NCBI RefSeq assembly: GCF_000428725.1
Contig: NZ_AUAM01000045.1
Span: 1-34,055 of the forward strand
Origin: Psychromonas aquimarina ATCC BAA-1526
Lineage (GTDB): Bacteria > Pseudomonadota > Gammaproteobacteria > Enterobacterales > Psychromonadaceae
DNA: 34,055 nucleotides
Direction: 5' to 3'
Shown in pieces: positions 17,733 to 26,940 of this stretch. Position 1 is the first letter of the stretch. The number at the start of each line of letters is the position of its first letter. The notes beneath the pieces are model-generated. The model saw only the letters and a list, made by a program, of their open reading frames with translations, did not search any database and was not told the DNA's origin. The translations under genes were made by a program, and so were the position numbers.

Positions 17733-18641
17733 TTATCTGCCTTCGAATAGTATGCTGATCAGACCTTCTCTTAATGCGCCTTGTGAGCGGTGCATTGTCT
17801 TGATATCCAGGCATTCAAATAAAGCAATCAGTATTGACAGTCCGCTTGCAAATACGGGGATTCTTGATGGTTTTAAACCGTCAAGCTGCAGCGAACTTAT
17901 ATCCTGACAAAGAATACACTGCTCTTTAATCTGTTTTAATAATTCAAGAGACAGCTGTTCGGTCAGTTTCTGGCTGCTGTTTATTTCGTGGACTGCCTGA
18001 ATGGTGCCTGATGCGCCCATGGTCACCGACCAGCCCTGTTCCTGATAACCTTCTATCTGCGGCTGGATAACCTGTTTAGCTGCATTAACTGCTGTACTAA
18101 AATTATGCTGATTAAGTTTGTTATCTGCAAAGTGATTATTTAACCAGGTCACGCAGCCCATATTTAGGCTTGTTGCCAGTAAAACATCATGGCCTTTGCC
18201 GATGATAAGTTCAGTACTGGCACCGCCGATATCGATAACCAGCATCTGCTCCATAATATGGCCAGTAAAAGCAACACCGCGGTAAATGGTTTTAGCTTCT
18301 TCTATTCCTGAAATAAGCTTAACAGGGTGCTGCAGAATTATCTCAGCCCGGTCAATAAAGGTTTGCTTGTTGTTAGCCATACGCAGGGCGGCTGTTGCTG
18401 TAATAAGAATTTTACAGGGGCTTAACTGATTTAATTCATCTCTAAACTGCTGCAGACAAGCCCAGCCGCTGTCCATGGTCTGCTGGGTTAAATTATGGTT
18501 GTGATCTAACCCGGAAGCGAGACGGACTTTCTGTTTACTTTTAGAGTAGACACTAAAACCATTATCCTGCCTGGTCACCGTCAGCATATGGAAACTATTG
18601 GAACCAAGGTCGATAATGGTATAGCGGTTTTCTTTGATCAT
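17733..18641 (-). CDS. gppA: Short GppA-like Ppx/GppA phosphatase
   Basis: Protein of 302 aa similar to the N-terminal part of E. coli GppA (494 aa), which converts pppGpp to ppGpp and can hydrolyse polyphosphate. The acetate/sugar kinase-like fold is complete: phosphate-1 loop IDLGSNSFHML, SGIEEAKTIYRGVA with the catalytic Glu, phosphate-2 loop VIDIGGASTELIIG, and the end motif GALREGLI. The C-terminal helical HD-like domain of GppA is absent, and the 95 bp before putP has no room for it. It starts one base after the rhlB stop, so the two are co-transcribed, a pairing known in other gammaproteobacteria. Confidence 0.85.
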   Translation of the reverse strand: MIKENRYTIIDLGSNSFHMLTVTRQDNGFSVYSKSKQKVRLASGLDHNHNLTQQTMDSGWACLQQFRDELNQLSPCKILITATAALRMANNKQTFIDRAEIILQHPVKLISGIEEAKTIYRGVAFTGHIMEQMLVIDIGGASTELIIGKGHDVLLATSLNMGCVTWLNNHFADNKLNQHNFSTAVNAAKQVIQPQIEGYQEQGWSVTMGASGTIQAVHEINSSQKLTEQLSLELLKQIKEQCILCQDISSLQLDGLKPSRIPVFASGLSILIALFECLDIKTMHRSQGALREGLISILFEGR

Positions 18642-18642
18642 C

Positions 18643-19899
18643 TTAGCGTTTATGACTTCTATGATAATTGTCTTTACGGTTATTCGGATGTGCTTTGTAC
18701 TTGGTTACTTTCATTACAGGTAATGAATCAAGCAGAGCGTCCTTATCATATTCACTTACTGGAATAGAATGTTTAATATATTCTTCAATTGCCGGTAAGT
18801 TAAATACGTATTTTTCACAGGCTAAACTGATTGCTAAGCCTTTTTCTCCAGCACGGCCGGTACGTCCGATACGGTGAACGTAATCTTCACAGTCATCAGG
18901 CAGATCAAAGTTAAATACATGTGATACTTTAGGGATATGCAGACCACGAGCGGCCACATCCGTTGCAACCAGAATATCAACCTGGCCTTTAGTGAACTGC
19001 TCTAATATTTTAAGGCGTTTATTCTGCGGCACATCACCGGTCAATAGACCTGCACGTAAACCGTCACCCGCTAAATAACCCCATACTCTTTCACAGGTAT
19101 GCTTAGTATTAGCAAATACAATGGCTTTTTCAGGCCACTCGTCTTCCATCAAAGTTAATAAAAGAAGCATTTTGTCTTCATTTGAAGGGTAAAAAAGCTC
19201 TTCAGTGATATTGGCTGAAGTCATCACTTCAGGTTCTATCTGGATATGTTCAGGATCATTCATATGTTCAAAAGCAAGTTCCTGCACTTTATGCGACAGG
19301 GTTGCTGAAAATAACATATTAAGACGGCTGCCGGCTTCCGGCATGCGTCGGAACAGATAACGAATGTCTTTTATAAAGCCAAGATCAAACATACGATCGG
19401 CTTCATCAAGCACAACACTCTGTATCGAACCAAGGTCAATAACACCTTGTTTAACGAAATCAATGATGCGCCCCGTTGTACCAATTAGAATATCAACACC
19501 TTTTTCTAACTTAGCGTGTTGAATTTCAACTTTCTCGCCCCCATATGCTAAACCTAGGCGTAAGTTAGACATGTTAGCGAGTGATACAGCATCTTTATGG
19601 ATTTGGATTGCAAGCTCACGTGTCGGCGCTAAGATAATAGCCCGAGGTTGATTCTTACGGCGATTTTCAGGCTGCGCAGTAACGAGAAGGTGATGGAATA
19701 CAGCGGGTAAAAAAGCAAGTGTTTTACCGGTACCTGTCTGAGCCTGTCCTGCAATATCCTTCCCTTTTAGGGTGATAGGCAGAGACAAAGCTTGAATAGG
19801 TGTGCAATATTCAAAACCTTTCGATGTTAAACCTGAAATTAGACTTTTCTCAAGAGGAAGGTCTGCAAATTTTGTTTGAGTTAGATGTGTTTTATTCAT
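18643..19899 (-). CDS. rhlB: RhlB, DEAD-box ATP-dependent RNA helicase
   Basis: Protein of 418 aa (E. coli RhlB 421 aa). Helicase core 1 has the Q-motif [17 protein letters not shown], Walker A AQTGTGKT and the DEAD box at residues 165-168 ([13 protein letters not shown]), then SAT. Core 2 has [13 protein letters not shown] and HRIGRTGR. A short basic tail ends in [11 protein letters not shown]. In E. coli it unwinds RNA as part of the degradosome with RNase E. It is divergent from trxA and forms a transcription unit with the downstream gppA-like gene. Confidence 0.94.
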   Translation of the reverse strand: MNKTHLTQTKFADLPLEKSLISGLTSKGFEYCTPIQALSLPITLKGKDIAGQAQTGTGKTLAFLPAVFHHLLVTAQPENRRKNQPRAIILAPTRELAIQIHKDAVSLANMSNLRLGLAYGGEKVEIQHAKLEKGVDILIGTTGRIIDFVKQGVIDLGSIQSVVLDEADRMFDLGFIKDIRYLFRRMPEAGSRLNMLFSATLSHKVQELAFEHMNDPEHIQIEPEVMTSANITEELFYPSNEDKMLLLLTLMEDEWPEKAIVFANTKHTCERVWGYLAGDGLRAGLLTGDVPQNKRLKILEQFTKGQVDILVATDVAARGLHIPKVSHVFNFDLPDDCEDYVHRIGRTGRAGEKGLAISLACEKYVFNLPAIEEYIKHSIPVSEYDKDALLDSLPVMKVTKYKAHPNNRKDNYHRSHKR

Positions 19900-20022
19900 T
19901 TATAAATCATAGCATTTTATACTTGCAATAAGTATTGAGATCGATTCAAATATCTAAAATTAATTTTTACTATATTTCGTGTTATAGTATCTTTTTACTG
20001 CCAATTCTTTCTGGAGAGAAAA

Positions 20023-20349
20023 ATGAGCGATAATATCGTAACTTTAAGTGATGCAAGTTTTGATGAAGACGTAGTTAATGCAGAAGGTCCTGTTTTAGTC
20101 GATTTTTGGGCTGAATGGTGTGGTCCTTGTAAAATGATTGCTCCAATCCTTGCTGAAGTTGCTGCTGAATACGCAGGCAAAGTTACAATCGGTAAATTAA
20201 ATATTGACCAAAACAGCGGCACACCGCCAAAATTTGGTATTCGCGGTATTCCAACCTTGTTGTTATTTAAAGACGGAAAAGTTGCTGCAACTAAAGTCGG
20301 CGCGCTTTCTAAAACGCAGCTGGTTGAATTTTTAGATGCAAATATCTAA
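20023..20349 (+). CDS. trxA: TrxA, thioredoxin 1
   Basis: Thioredoxin of 108 aa, the family's normal length. The redox motif WCGPC has cysteines C33 and C36, and the cis-proline is in [14 protein letters not shown]. It reduces cytoplasmic disulfides with electrons from thioredoxin reductase. CTGGAGAG is a good ribosome site. The rhlB / trxA-rho neighbourhood is a conserved gammaproteobacterial order. Confidence 0.97.
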   Translation: MSDNIVTLSDASFDEDVVNAEGPVLVDFWAEWCGPCKMIAPILAEVAAEYAGKVTIGKLNIDQNSGTPPKFGIRGIPTLLLFKDGKVAATKVGALSKTQLVEFLDANI

Positions 20350-20360
20350 AAACATCAGAA

Positions 20361-20399
20361 CAGATTGGATAAGTTGTGATCTGCAACAAGTCCAATCTG
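20361..20399 (+). promoter_or_regulatory. Two-tier hairpin in the trxA-rho intergenic region
   Basis: The perfect 9-bp stem CAGATTGGA (20361-20369) / TCCAATCTG (20391-20399) encloses an inner GTTG/CAAC stem (20373-20387). No T-run follows. It lies 11 nt after the trxA stop and about 105 nt before rho, in the region where the autoregulated rho leader lies in E. coli. A trxA mRNA 3' end or leader element is possible. Confidence 0.45.
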
Positions 20400-20505
20400 G
20401 ACTAAAGTTAAATTAAATGCTACCTTTATGCTCAAATTATGAGCTGATTAATTCTCACATTCACCTTACTTCCACTCACTTCAATTCTGTATACCTATAT
20501 AAATT

Positions 20506-21774
20506 ATGAATTTAACCGAATTAAAAAATACGCCAGTTTCTAAGCTAGTCAAACTTGGTGAGTCAATGGGGCTAGAAAACTTAGCTCGTTTAAGAAAACA
20601 AGATATTATTTTTGCCATTTTAAAAGCGCATGCTAAAAGCGGTGAAGATATTTTTGGTGCCGGTGTATTGGAAATACTGCAGGATGGATTTGGGTTTTTA
20701 CGAAGCTCTGACAGTTCATACCTTGCCGGTCCCGATGATATTTATATATCGCCAAGCCAGATTCGTCGTTTCAATCTGCGTACCGGTGACAGCGTTGAAG
20801 GTAAAATCCGCCCGCCTAAAGACGGTGAGCGTTATTTTGCACTGTTAAAAATTAACCAGGTTAATTTTAATAAGCCGGAAAATTCACGTAATAAAATTCT
20901 TTTTGAAAATCTAACCCCGATTCACCCGGATGAACGTTTCCGTTTAGAAAATGGTAACGGCAGTACGGAAGATATTACCGCACGTATTCTGGATCTGGTT
21001 TCTCCTATTGGTAAAGGGCAGCGTGGACTGATTGTTGCACCGCCGAAAGCCGGTAAAACAATGCTGCTGCAGAATATTGCGCAGAGTTTAAGCCTTAACT
21101 ATCCTGATGCAGTGCTTCTAGTTTTACTGATTGATGAGCGTCCGGAAGAAGTAACAGAAATGCGCCGTCTGGTTCGTGGTGAAGTGGTTGCTTCAACATT
21201 TGATGAGCCGGCAAGCCGCCATGTACAAGTTGCGGAAATGGTTATTGAGAAAGCCAAACGTCTAGTTGAACATAAAAAAGACGTGGTTATTCTGCTGGAT
21301 TCGATTACTCGTCTGGCACGTGCCTACAACACGGTTATCCCAAGTTCAGGTAAAGTATTAACCGGTGGTGTTGATGCGAATGCTTTACATCGTCCGAAGC
21401 GCTTCTTCGGTGCCGCGCGTAATGTTGAAGAGGGCGGCAGCTTAACTATTCTGGCAACTGCGCTGATTGATACCGGCTCTAAAATGGATGAGGTTATCTA
21501 CGAAGAGTTTAAAGGTACAGGTAACTCTGAAATTCACCTGAATCGTAAGCTTGCTGAAAAACGAGTTTACCCGGCAATTGATATTACTCGTTCAGGTACA
21601 CGTCGTGAAGAACTGTTAACTAAAGCAGATGAACTGCAGCGTATGTGGATCCTGCGTAAGATTGTTCACCCTATGGGTGAGATAGGCTCTGCTGAATTTA
21701 TGATTGATAAGCTTGGTTTAAGCAAAACCAATGATGAGTTCTTTACTGCAATGAAAAATCAAAAAGCAAAATAA
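20506..21774 (+). CDS. rho: Rho, transcription termination factor
   Basis: Hexameric RNA-dependent ATPase of 422 aa (E. coli 419 aa). The N-terminal domain begins [20 protein letters not shown]. The RNA-binding cold-shock fold contains [20 protein letters not shown]. Walker A is [12 protein letters not shown] with K184, the same number as in E. coli. Walker B is [16 protein letters not shown], and the Q/R-loop regions are intact. The ribosome site is weak, which fits an autoregulated gene. A strong terminator follows. Confidence 0.98.
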   Translation: MNLTELKNTPVSKLVKLGESMGLENLARLRKQDIIFAILKAHAKSGEDIFGAGVLEILQDGFGFLRSSDSSYLAGPDDIYISPSQIRRFNLRTGDSVEGKIRPPKDGERYFALLKINQVNFNKPENSRNKILFENLTPIHPDERFRLENGNGSTEDITARILDLVSPIGKGQRGLIVAPPKAGKTMLLQNIAQSLSLNYPDAVLLVLLIDERPEEVTEMRRLVRGEVVASTFDEPASRHVQVAEMVIEKAKRLVEHKKDVVILLDSITRLARAYNTVIPSSGKVLTGGVDANALHRPKRFFGAARNVEEGGSLTILATALIDTGSKMDEVIYEEFKGTGNSEIHLNRKLAEKRVYPAIDITRSGTRREELLTKADELQRMWILRKIVHPMGEIGSAEFMIDKLGLSKTNDEFFTAMKNQKAK

Positions 21775-21798
21775 TCAGCTTTGCTTTTATTAACAAAA

Positions 21799-21826
21799 AA
21801 CGCTGCTTTGGGCAGCGTTTTTTTTT
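21799..21826 (+). terminator. Terminator after rho
   Basis: The 8-bp stem AACGCTGC (21799-21806) / GCAGCGTT (21812-21819) is followed by an uninterrupted T-run. Confidence 0.93.
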
Positions 21827-21857
21827 AACTAATTTTCCGTATTAAGTGGATCCCACT

Positions 21858-23327
21858 ATGAAATTTGATGATTTACGTGATTTTATTGAGCAGCTCGAAG
21901 AGAAAGGTTTACTGAAACGTATCACTCAGGAAATAGATCCGAACTTAGAAATGACTGAAATTTCCGACCGCACACTGCGTGCCGGCGGTCCTGCTCTGTT
22001 ATTTGAAAACCCGAAAGGTTATGACACGCCGGTATTAACAAATTTGTTTGGTACAACTCAGCGTGTTGCGCTTGCCATGGGTAAAGATAATGTTGAAGCA
22101 TTAAAAGAGGTCGGACAGTGGTTAGCTTATTTAAAAGAACCGGAACCGCCGAAAGGTATTAAGTCCATGTGGGAAAAATTACCGATATTTAAACAGGTTT
22201 TAAATATGCCCACTAAAAAAGTCCGCTCACCGCAGTGTCAGCAGGTGATAATGCAGGGAGATGACGTTGATTTAACCAAACTGCCGGTGATGACCTGCTG
22301 GCCAGGCGATGCCGCACCTTTAATTACCTGGGGGTTAACTATTACCCAGGGGCCCTATAAAAAACGCCAGAACTTAGGTATTTATCGTCAGCAGCTGCTG
22401 GGAAAAAATAAAATTATCATGCGCTGGTTGTCACACCGCGGCGGCGCCATTGATTATCGTGAGTGGCAGGAAGCGAATCCGGGGGAGCCTTTTCCAGTGT
22501 CCGTTGCATTAGGGGCAGATCCCGCCACTATTTTAGGTGCAGTAACACCGATTCCAGATACCTTGTCCGAATATGCATTTGCCGGTTTATTAAGAGGTTC
22601 GCGTACAAAAGTCGCTAAAAGCATCAGTAATAATCTTGATGTACCTGCTTCGGCTGAAATTATCTTAGAAGGTTATCTGCAGCCTGGAGAAGAGGCGCCG
22701 GAAGGTCCCTATGGTGATCATACCGGTTATTATAATGAAGTAGATGATTTTCAGGTGATGACAGTGACGCATGTGACCCATCGTGAAAATCCTATTTATC
22801 ACAGTACCTATACAGGGCGCCCGCCTGATGAGCCGGCTGTACTAGGCGTTGCTTTAAATGAAGTATTTGTGCCTATTCTGCAGAAACAGTTTCCGGAAAT
22901 CATCGACTTTTATCTGCCGCCTGAGGGCTGTTCGTACCGCATGGCGGTTGTGTCGATTAAAAAACGTTATCCGGGACATGCGAAGCGGGTAATGTTAGGC
23001 ATCTGGTCTTTTTTACGCCAGTTTATGTATACCAAGTTTATTATTGTCTGCGATGATGATGTTAATGTGCGCGACTGGAATGATGTGATGTGGGCGATTA
23101 CTACACGCATGGATCCTGCTCGTGATACAACCATGATTGAAAACACGCCTATCGATTATTTAGACTTTGCTTCTCCGGTATCCGGGCTTGGTTCAAAAAT
23201 GGGCCTGGATGCAACTAACAAATGGAGTGGTGAAACAGATCGGGAATGGGGTCTGCCGATTGTGATGGATAAACAAGTGAAAGATAAAATTGATGATCTT
23301 TGGCAGGAATTAGATATCCTGTCATAA
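21858..23327 (+). CDS. ubiD: UbiD, 3-octaprenyl-4-hydroxybenzoate decarboxylase
   Basis: Protein of 489 aa, a prenylated-FMN-dependent decarboxylase of ubiquinone synthesis. It matches E. coli UbiD closely: [59 protein letters not shown] and [20 protein letters not shown]. The start is uncertain: ATG 21858 gives MKFDDLRDF, while an in-frame GTG at 21846 gives MDPTMKFDD, which resembles the E. coli start MDAMKYNDL. I prefer the ATG because GTGGA lies about 7 nt upstream. fre follows 57 bp later, the usual gammaproteobacterial pairing. Confidence 0.95.
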   Translation: MKFDDLRDFIEQLEEKGLLKRITQEIDPNLEMTEISDRTLRAGGPALLFENPKGYDTPVLTNLFGTTQRVALAMGKDNVEALKEVGQWLAYLKEPEPPKGIKSMWEKLPIFKQVLNMPTKKVRSPQCQQVIMQGDDVDLTKLPVMTCWPGDAAPLITWGLTITQGPYKKRQNLGIYRQQLLGKNKIIMRWLSHRGGAIDYREWQEANPGEPFPVSVALGADPATILGAVTPIPDTLSEYAFAGLLRGSRTKVAKSISNNLDVPASAEIILEGYLQPGEEAPEGPYGDHTGYYNEVDDFQVMTVTHVTHRENPIYHSTYTGRPPDEPAVLGVALNEVFVPILQKQFPEIIDFYLPPEGCSYRMAVVSIKKRYPGHAKRVMLGIWSFLRQFMYTKFIIVCDDDVNVRDWNDVMWAITTRMDPARDTTMIENTPIDYLDFASPVSGLGSKMGLDATNKWSGETDREWGLPIVMDKQVKDKIDDLWQELDILS

Positions 23328-23383
23328 TCAAAGAATGTTATCGTTTTGTTAAATTATTTTAACCGTCACTTTAAAGAGAATTT

Positions 23384-24079
23384 ATGCAGCCTGTTACTTG
23401 TAAGATCAGCTCGATTGAAAAGCTCAATGACTTTTTGTACCGTATTTTTTTAAGCCCGACTAAGGATGTAGCCTATAAAGCGGGACAGTATGTTTCAGTG
23501 GTAATGGCAGAAGGTGACAAGCGTCATTTTTCAATTGCTAATGCACCGGTTACAAATGAAATTGAACTGCATATCGGCGCAACACCTGAAAATAGTTATG
23601 CGATGCAGGTGATTGAAAAAATGCGCAGTGAAGGTCAGGTTGAAGTTGAAATCGGTAATGGTGATGCTTATTTACGTGAAGACTCGTCCCGCCCGATTAT
23701 TTTAATGGCCGGCGGTACGGGTTTTTCATATGTAAAATCTCTGCTTGAGCAGATAGTCCACCTCAATTTAGAAAACCCGGTTTACTTATACTGGGGAGTA
23801 AAAGAGTACGCTCATTTTTACTTTGAAAATGAAGCATCTGCCTGGGCTGAAAAGCACAGCAATATTCATTTTCACCCCGTTATTGAGCTTCCGGAAGCTG
23901 AATGGCAGGGGCATCAGGGTTATGTTCATCAGGCTGTATTAGATGAGTTTTCGGATTTGAGTGCTTTTGATATCTATGTGGTAGGCCGTTTTGAAATGGC
24001 GAAAATTGCCCGTGAAGATTTCCTTAAACAAGGAGCAATAGTCGAGCGGATCTTTGGCGATGCATTTGCATTTGTCTAA
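23384..24079 (+). CDS. fre: Fre, NAD(P)H-flavin reductase
   Basis: Protein of 231 aa (E. coli Fre 233 aa) that reduces free flavins with NAD(P)H. The flavin-binding motif is RHFS at residues 47-50, and the nucleotide-binding GGTGFSYVKS begins at residue 110. The C-terminal VGRFEMAKIAREDF and FGDAFAFV are near-identical to E. coli. In this context it may supply reduced FMN to the UbiX/UbiD system. It probably shares a transcript with ubiD. Confidence 0.95.
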   Translation: MQPVTCKISSIEKLNDFLYRIFLSPTKDVAYKAGQYVSVVMAEGDKRHFSIANAPVTNEIELHIGATPENSYAMQVIEKMRSEGQVEVEIGNGDAYLREDSSRPIILMAGGTGFSYVKSLLEQIVHLNLENPVYLYWGVKEYAHFYFENEASAWAEKHSNIHFHPVIELPEAEWQGHQGYVHQAVLDEFSDLSAFDIYVVGRFEMAKIAREDFLKQGAIVERIFGDAFAFV

Positions 24080-24098
24080 ACACTCTGCTAAAAAACAG

Positions 24099-24140
24099 GA
24101 GATGAAGGTCACCTAGTTGGCGATTTTTCATCTCTTTTTC
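24099..24140 (+). terminator. Terminator after fre
   Basis: The 8-bp stem GAGATGAA (24099-24106) / TTCATCTC (24127-24134) is followed by TTTTT. The 20-nt loop can form further weak pairs. Confidence 0.85.
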
Positions 24141-24216
24141 TTAATTAAGTATTATAGTTATTATCAATAAAATATAATAAGTTATCTGCCTTATTGCTGG
24201 AAGTTACTAAACGTCT

Positions 24217-25428
24217 ATGACAAGCAAAACCATCGCCTCATCTGAACCTTCTATTATTGAATCAATTGATCAATTGTTCCTGCGTTTTATTGTGGGCAAA
24301 AATAAAATTTATAAAGAAGAAGAATATAACGACGGTTTATCGGAAGCTGAGCAGGATGATAAAGAGCTCGGACTGCCTGCAGCTGAAGAGAAAAGCGGCT
24401 GGAACCAGCGTATCTTATTAGAGGTAGAAAAAGACCGCGTTAAGCGTGTTGAAGCGGATAAACGATTGAAAGATAAACGTAATGCACTGCTGATGCGGTA
24501 CTTTCAACAGTCGCTGCTAAAAGTGGTGAATGACAAGCTGGAAAATAGTGAAAGTGTTATTTCTGACCAGCTGCAGCTTCGTGAAAATACGGTTGAGTTA
24601 CTGAAAAAGCTGTTAGCCGGTGAGCCTCGTTATTCGGTCCTGGCTTCTCTGCTGGAGTTAAATCCCGGTACGCGCAACCGCCTGCTCTCACTGGTGAGCA
24701 GTGAAGATTTTATGAAAGCGCTGGGCCGAGATCCCCGAAATGTACGCGATATTCAAACGGCAATCGGTATGATTGGTACCGATGTTTTACGCTTTTTAGT
24801 GCCGGCGATTTTATTTAAATACCGCATCAATGCTTATAGTCACCACAATACACTGTTTGCCAAAAAACTTTGGCGTTATGAAATGACATTAGGGCAGACC
24901 TGTACTGCTTTAATGCACGACATTAATTACCGCCGTCCCTACGAAGGTATGCTGCTGTCGGCAATGGTTAATTTTGCCTATGTTGCCAGCTATCAGCAGT
25001 ACCTGAGTTCATTTGAAGTGGTAAGAACAGCCTGCCTGGATCAGGCGCGAGAGAAGGGTGAGAAAAATCGTCATGATTTTTTTTATGATATTAAAACTGA
25101 CTCTGCATCCCTGCAGGCGCTGTTAGTTTCTCAGGCGGATTTAAAGTTAAGCCTGGCACTGTCGGAAAAACTATTTCAGAAAAGCTTCCCGCATCTGGTT
25201 AATGCCTTAAAAGAAGAGGTCGAAGGGCTTGCTTATGAAGAGCGTACCACGGTAGGAAAAATATTATTTAAAGCGGTGCGTTTTGCAAAATACGATCAGC
25301 TTCGTTCATCGCGTTTGTTTAAACCTGAGTGGCAGGATGATTATTTAGCGGATTCATATATTGAACAGGATGTCTTTAAAAACCTATTACGTCAGGAGCT
25401 GTTTCGCTTCAAACCAACCTGGTCTTAA
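24217..25428 (+). CDS. HDOD-domain protein, signalling role unknown
   Basis: Protein of 403 aa. A charged N-terminal part (residues about 1-100) with a likely coiled segment (LEVEKDRVKRVEADKRLKDK) is followed by a helical domain (about 130-330) like HDOD domains of marine gammaproteobacteria: YSVLASLLELNPGTRNRLL, AIGMIGTDVLRFLVPAILF and MLLSAMVNFAYVA. HDOD domains resemble HD phosphohydrolases but lack the metal-binding His-Asp pair and are linked to signalling or regulation. No partner gene is visible. The function is not known, and the family call is from memory. Confidence 0.65.
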   Translation: MTSKTIASSEPSIIESIDQLFLRFIVGKNKIYKEEEYNDGLSEAEQDDKELGLPAAEEKSGWNQRILLEVEKDRVKRVEADKRLKDKRNALLMRYFQQSLLKVVNDKLENSESVISDQLQLRENTVELLKKLLAGEPRYSVLASLLELNPGTRNRLLSLVSSEDFMKALGRDPRNVRDIQTAIGMIGTDVLRFLVPAILFKYRINAYSHHNTLFAKKLWRYEMTLGQTCTALMHDINYRRPYEGMLLSAMVNFAYVASYQQYLSSFEVVRTACLDQAREKGEKNRHDFFYDIKTDSASLQALLVSQADLKLSLALSEKLFQKSFPHLVNALKEEVEGLAYEERTTVGKILFKAVRFAKYDQLRSSRLFKPEWQDDYLADSYIEQDVFKNLLRQELFRFKPTWS

Positions 25429-25518
25429 AATCAAACTTCTCGCATATTTCTCAATTAAACTCGCTGTCGCTTTTAAAAGCAGGTAAAATGCGCCTTCAAT
25501 TTTATAGAGAGTAAAAAA

Positions 25519-26628
25519 ATGGCTAACGCAGAAGATAAATTCAGTGATATTCGACCTTATAACGACGATGAAATCCAGCCGGCGATTCAGCGTGTTATTA
25601 ACAGCGACGAATTTATGGATGCGATTATTAGTTTCCGTTTCTCTAAAATTGCCAAATTTGCTGGTTTTTTATTAAAACCGCTGCTGCGCCGTTATTTTTT
25701 ATATAAATGGGGCAATATTAATAGTATTGATGATATGCAGCAGGTTGTCGGCGGTTATATGGAGCATATGATTGCCTCGACAACCACGAAGTTCAGCTAT
25801 TCCGGTCTGGAAAATTTAGATCCGACACAAAATTATCTGTTTGTTTCCAACCATCGTGATATTGCCATGGATCCAGCCTTTGTTAACTGGGCGCTGTTTT
25901 CAGAAAACTTTAAAACTGTACGTATTGCCATTGGTGATAATCTGCTGAGCAAACCTTTTGTTTCAGATTTAATGCGTATGAATAAAAGTTTTATTGTTAA
26001 ACGCTCAATATCCGGCGTGCGTGAGATGATGAAGGCGTTAAGCCATCTGTCTGATTATATTTTCAGTTCGCTGCAGGAAGAAAGCAGTATCTGGATCGCC
26101 CAGAAAGAGGGGCGGGCAAAAGACGGTTTTGATAAAACAGAGCCGGCTATTGTAAAGATGTTTTATGTTAACGGTAAAAAGAAGAAAATCGCTTTTTCCG
26201 ACTATATCCGCCAGTTAAATATTGTGCCTGTTGCCGTTTCATACGAATTTGATCCCTGTGACAAGCAGAAAGCGCAGGAACTGTATGATAAAGCCGAATT
26301 AGGTGAATATAAAAAATCAAAATATGAAGATATCGAAAGTATTGTCAGCGGTATTATCGGTCAGAAAGGTCATGTTCATGTTGCCTTCGGTAAGGCTCTG
26401 GAAGATGAGTTTGATGATGCTGAAGCCGTTGCTTTAGAAATTGATAAACAGATTTATCAAAATTACCACCTGCACCCGTCAAATTTAATTGCGGCAGAGC
26501 ATTGCTCTGAAACGATAACGGACGGACATAAAGAAGCATTTGCGCAGCGTCTGCAGACGATTAAACCTGAGCTGCAGGAAACCGTATTAAAAATGTATTC
26601 CAATCCGGTTAATAATCATATCAGCTGA
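25519..26628 (+). CDS. PlsC-like glycerolipid acyltransferase family protein
   Basis: Protein of 369 aa without a clear membrane anchor. The acyltransferase signature is NHRDIAMDPAF, with H112 and D118, that is five residues between His and Asp instead of the usual four, and DPAF next to it. The second block SFIVKRSISGVREMMKAL and the third block SSIWIAQKEGRAKDGFDKTEP, like the G-motif and FPEGTRS region of PlsC, follow in order. It probably moves acyl chains onto a glycerophospholipid or lyso-lipid, but the substrate is not known. The AGAGAG ribosome site is good. Confidence 0.75.
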   Translation: MANAEDKFSDIRPYNDDEIQPAIQRVINSDEFMDAIISFRFSKIAKFAGFLLKPLLRRYFLYKWGNINSIDDMQQVVGGYMEHMIASTTTKFSYSGLENLDPTQNYLFVSNHRDIAMDPAFVNWALFSENFKTVRIAIGDNLLSKPFVSDLMRMNKSFIVKRSISGVREMMKALSHLSDYIFSSLQEESSIWIAQKEGRAKDGFDKTEPAIVKMFYVNGKKKKIAFSDYIRQLNIVPVAVSYEFDPCDKQKAQELYDKAELGEYKKSKYEDIESIVSGIIGQKGHVHVAFGKALEDEFDDAEAVALEIDKQIYQNYHLHPSNLIAAEHCSETITDGHKEAFAQRLQTIKPELQETVLKMYSNPVNNHIS

Positions 26629-26664
26629 TATAGCGCTTAAAATTAAGACATATTAAGTTTTGTT

Positions 26665-26699
26665 ATGCACATTGCGGTTTATTGATGATGTGCATTTTT
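26665..26699 (+). terminator. Terminator after the acyltransferase gene
   Basis: The 8-bp stem ATGCACAT (26665-26672) / ATGTGCAT (26688-26695) is followed by TTTT. Confidence 0.75.
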
Positions 26700-26790
26700 A
26701 TGTCATATTTCTACCCTATCTAATTGAAAATCAAGGTGTAAATTAATTTTATTGTTACAGCTCAACTTTTGTTAAAAACAATTAACAGAG

Positions 26791-26799
26791 TTATCCACA
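26791..26799 (+). promoter_or_regulatory. DnaA box upstream of polA
   Basis: TTATCCACA is a perfect match to the consensus DnaA box. It lies 150 bp before the polA start codon. DnaA is reported to stimulate polA expression in E. coli, so this may be a working site. A 9-bp match can occur by chance. Confidence 0.5.
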
Positions 26800-26896
26800 A
26801 CCTTTTCTGTATTGAAAGTGAACGAACACTTACATTTACCGCCCGATAATTAACCTCTAATTTTAAAAAATAATCTGTTATTGGTATGTTAATCGG

Positions 26897-26902
26897 TATA
26901 AT
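26897..26902 (+). promoter_or_regulatory. Possible polA promoter -10 element
   Basis: TATAAT, a perfect -10 hexamer, lies 38 bp upstream of the polA ATG. No good -35 is seen at 16-18 bp spacing (best CTGTTA, 26875-26880), so the promoter is weak or activator-dependent. Confidence 0.45.
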
Positions 26903-26940
26903 CTCTATCCTATTTTTTCCTCTTATATTGGCAGCATCTA

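Noticed and set aside
25850..25875. Acyltransferase inactivated because of the His-x5-Asp spacing
   Set aside because: NHRDxxxD-type motifs occur in a recognised subset of PlsC-like proteins, and the downstream motifs are intact, so loss of function is not supported.
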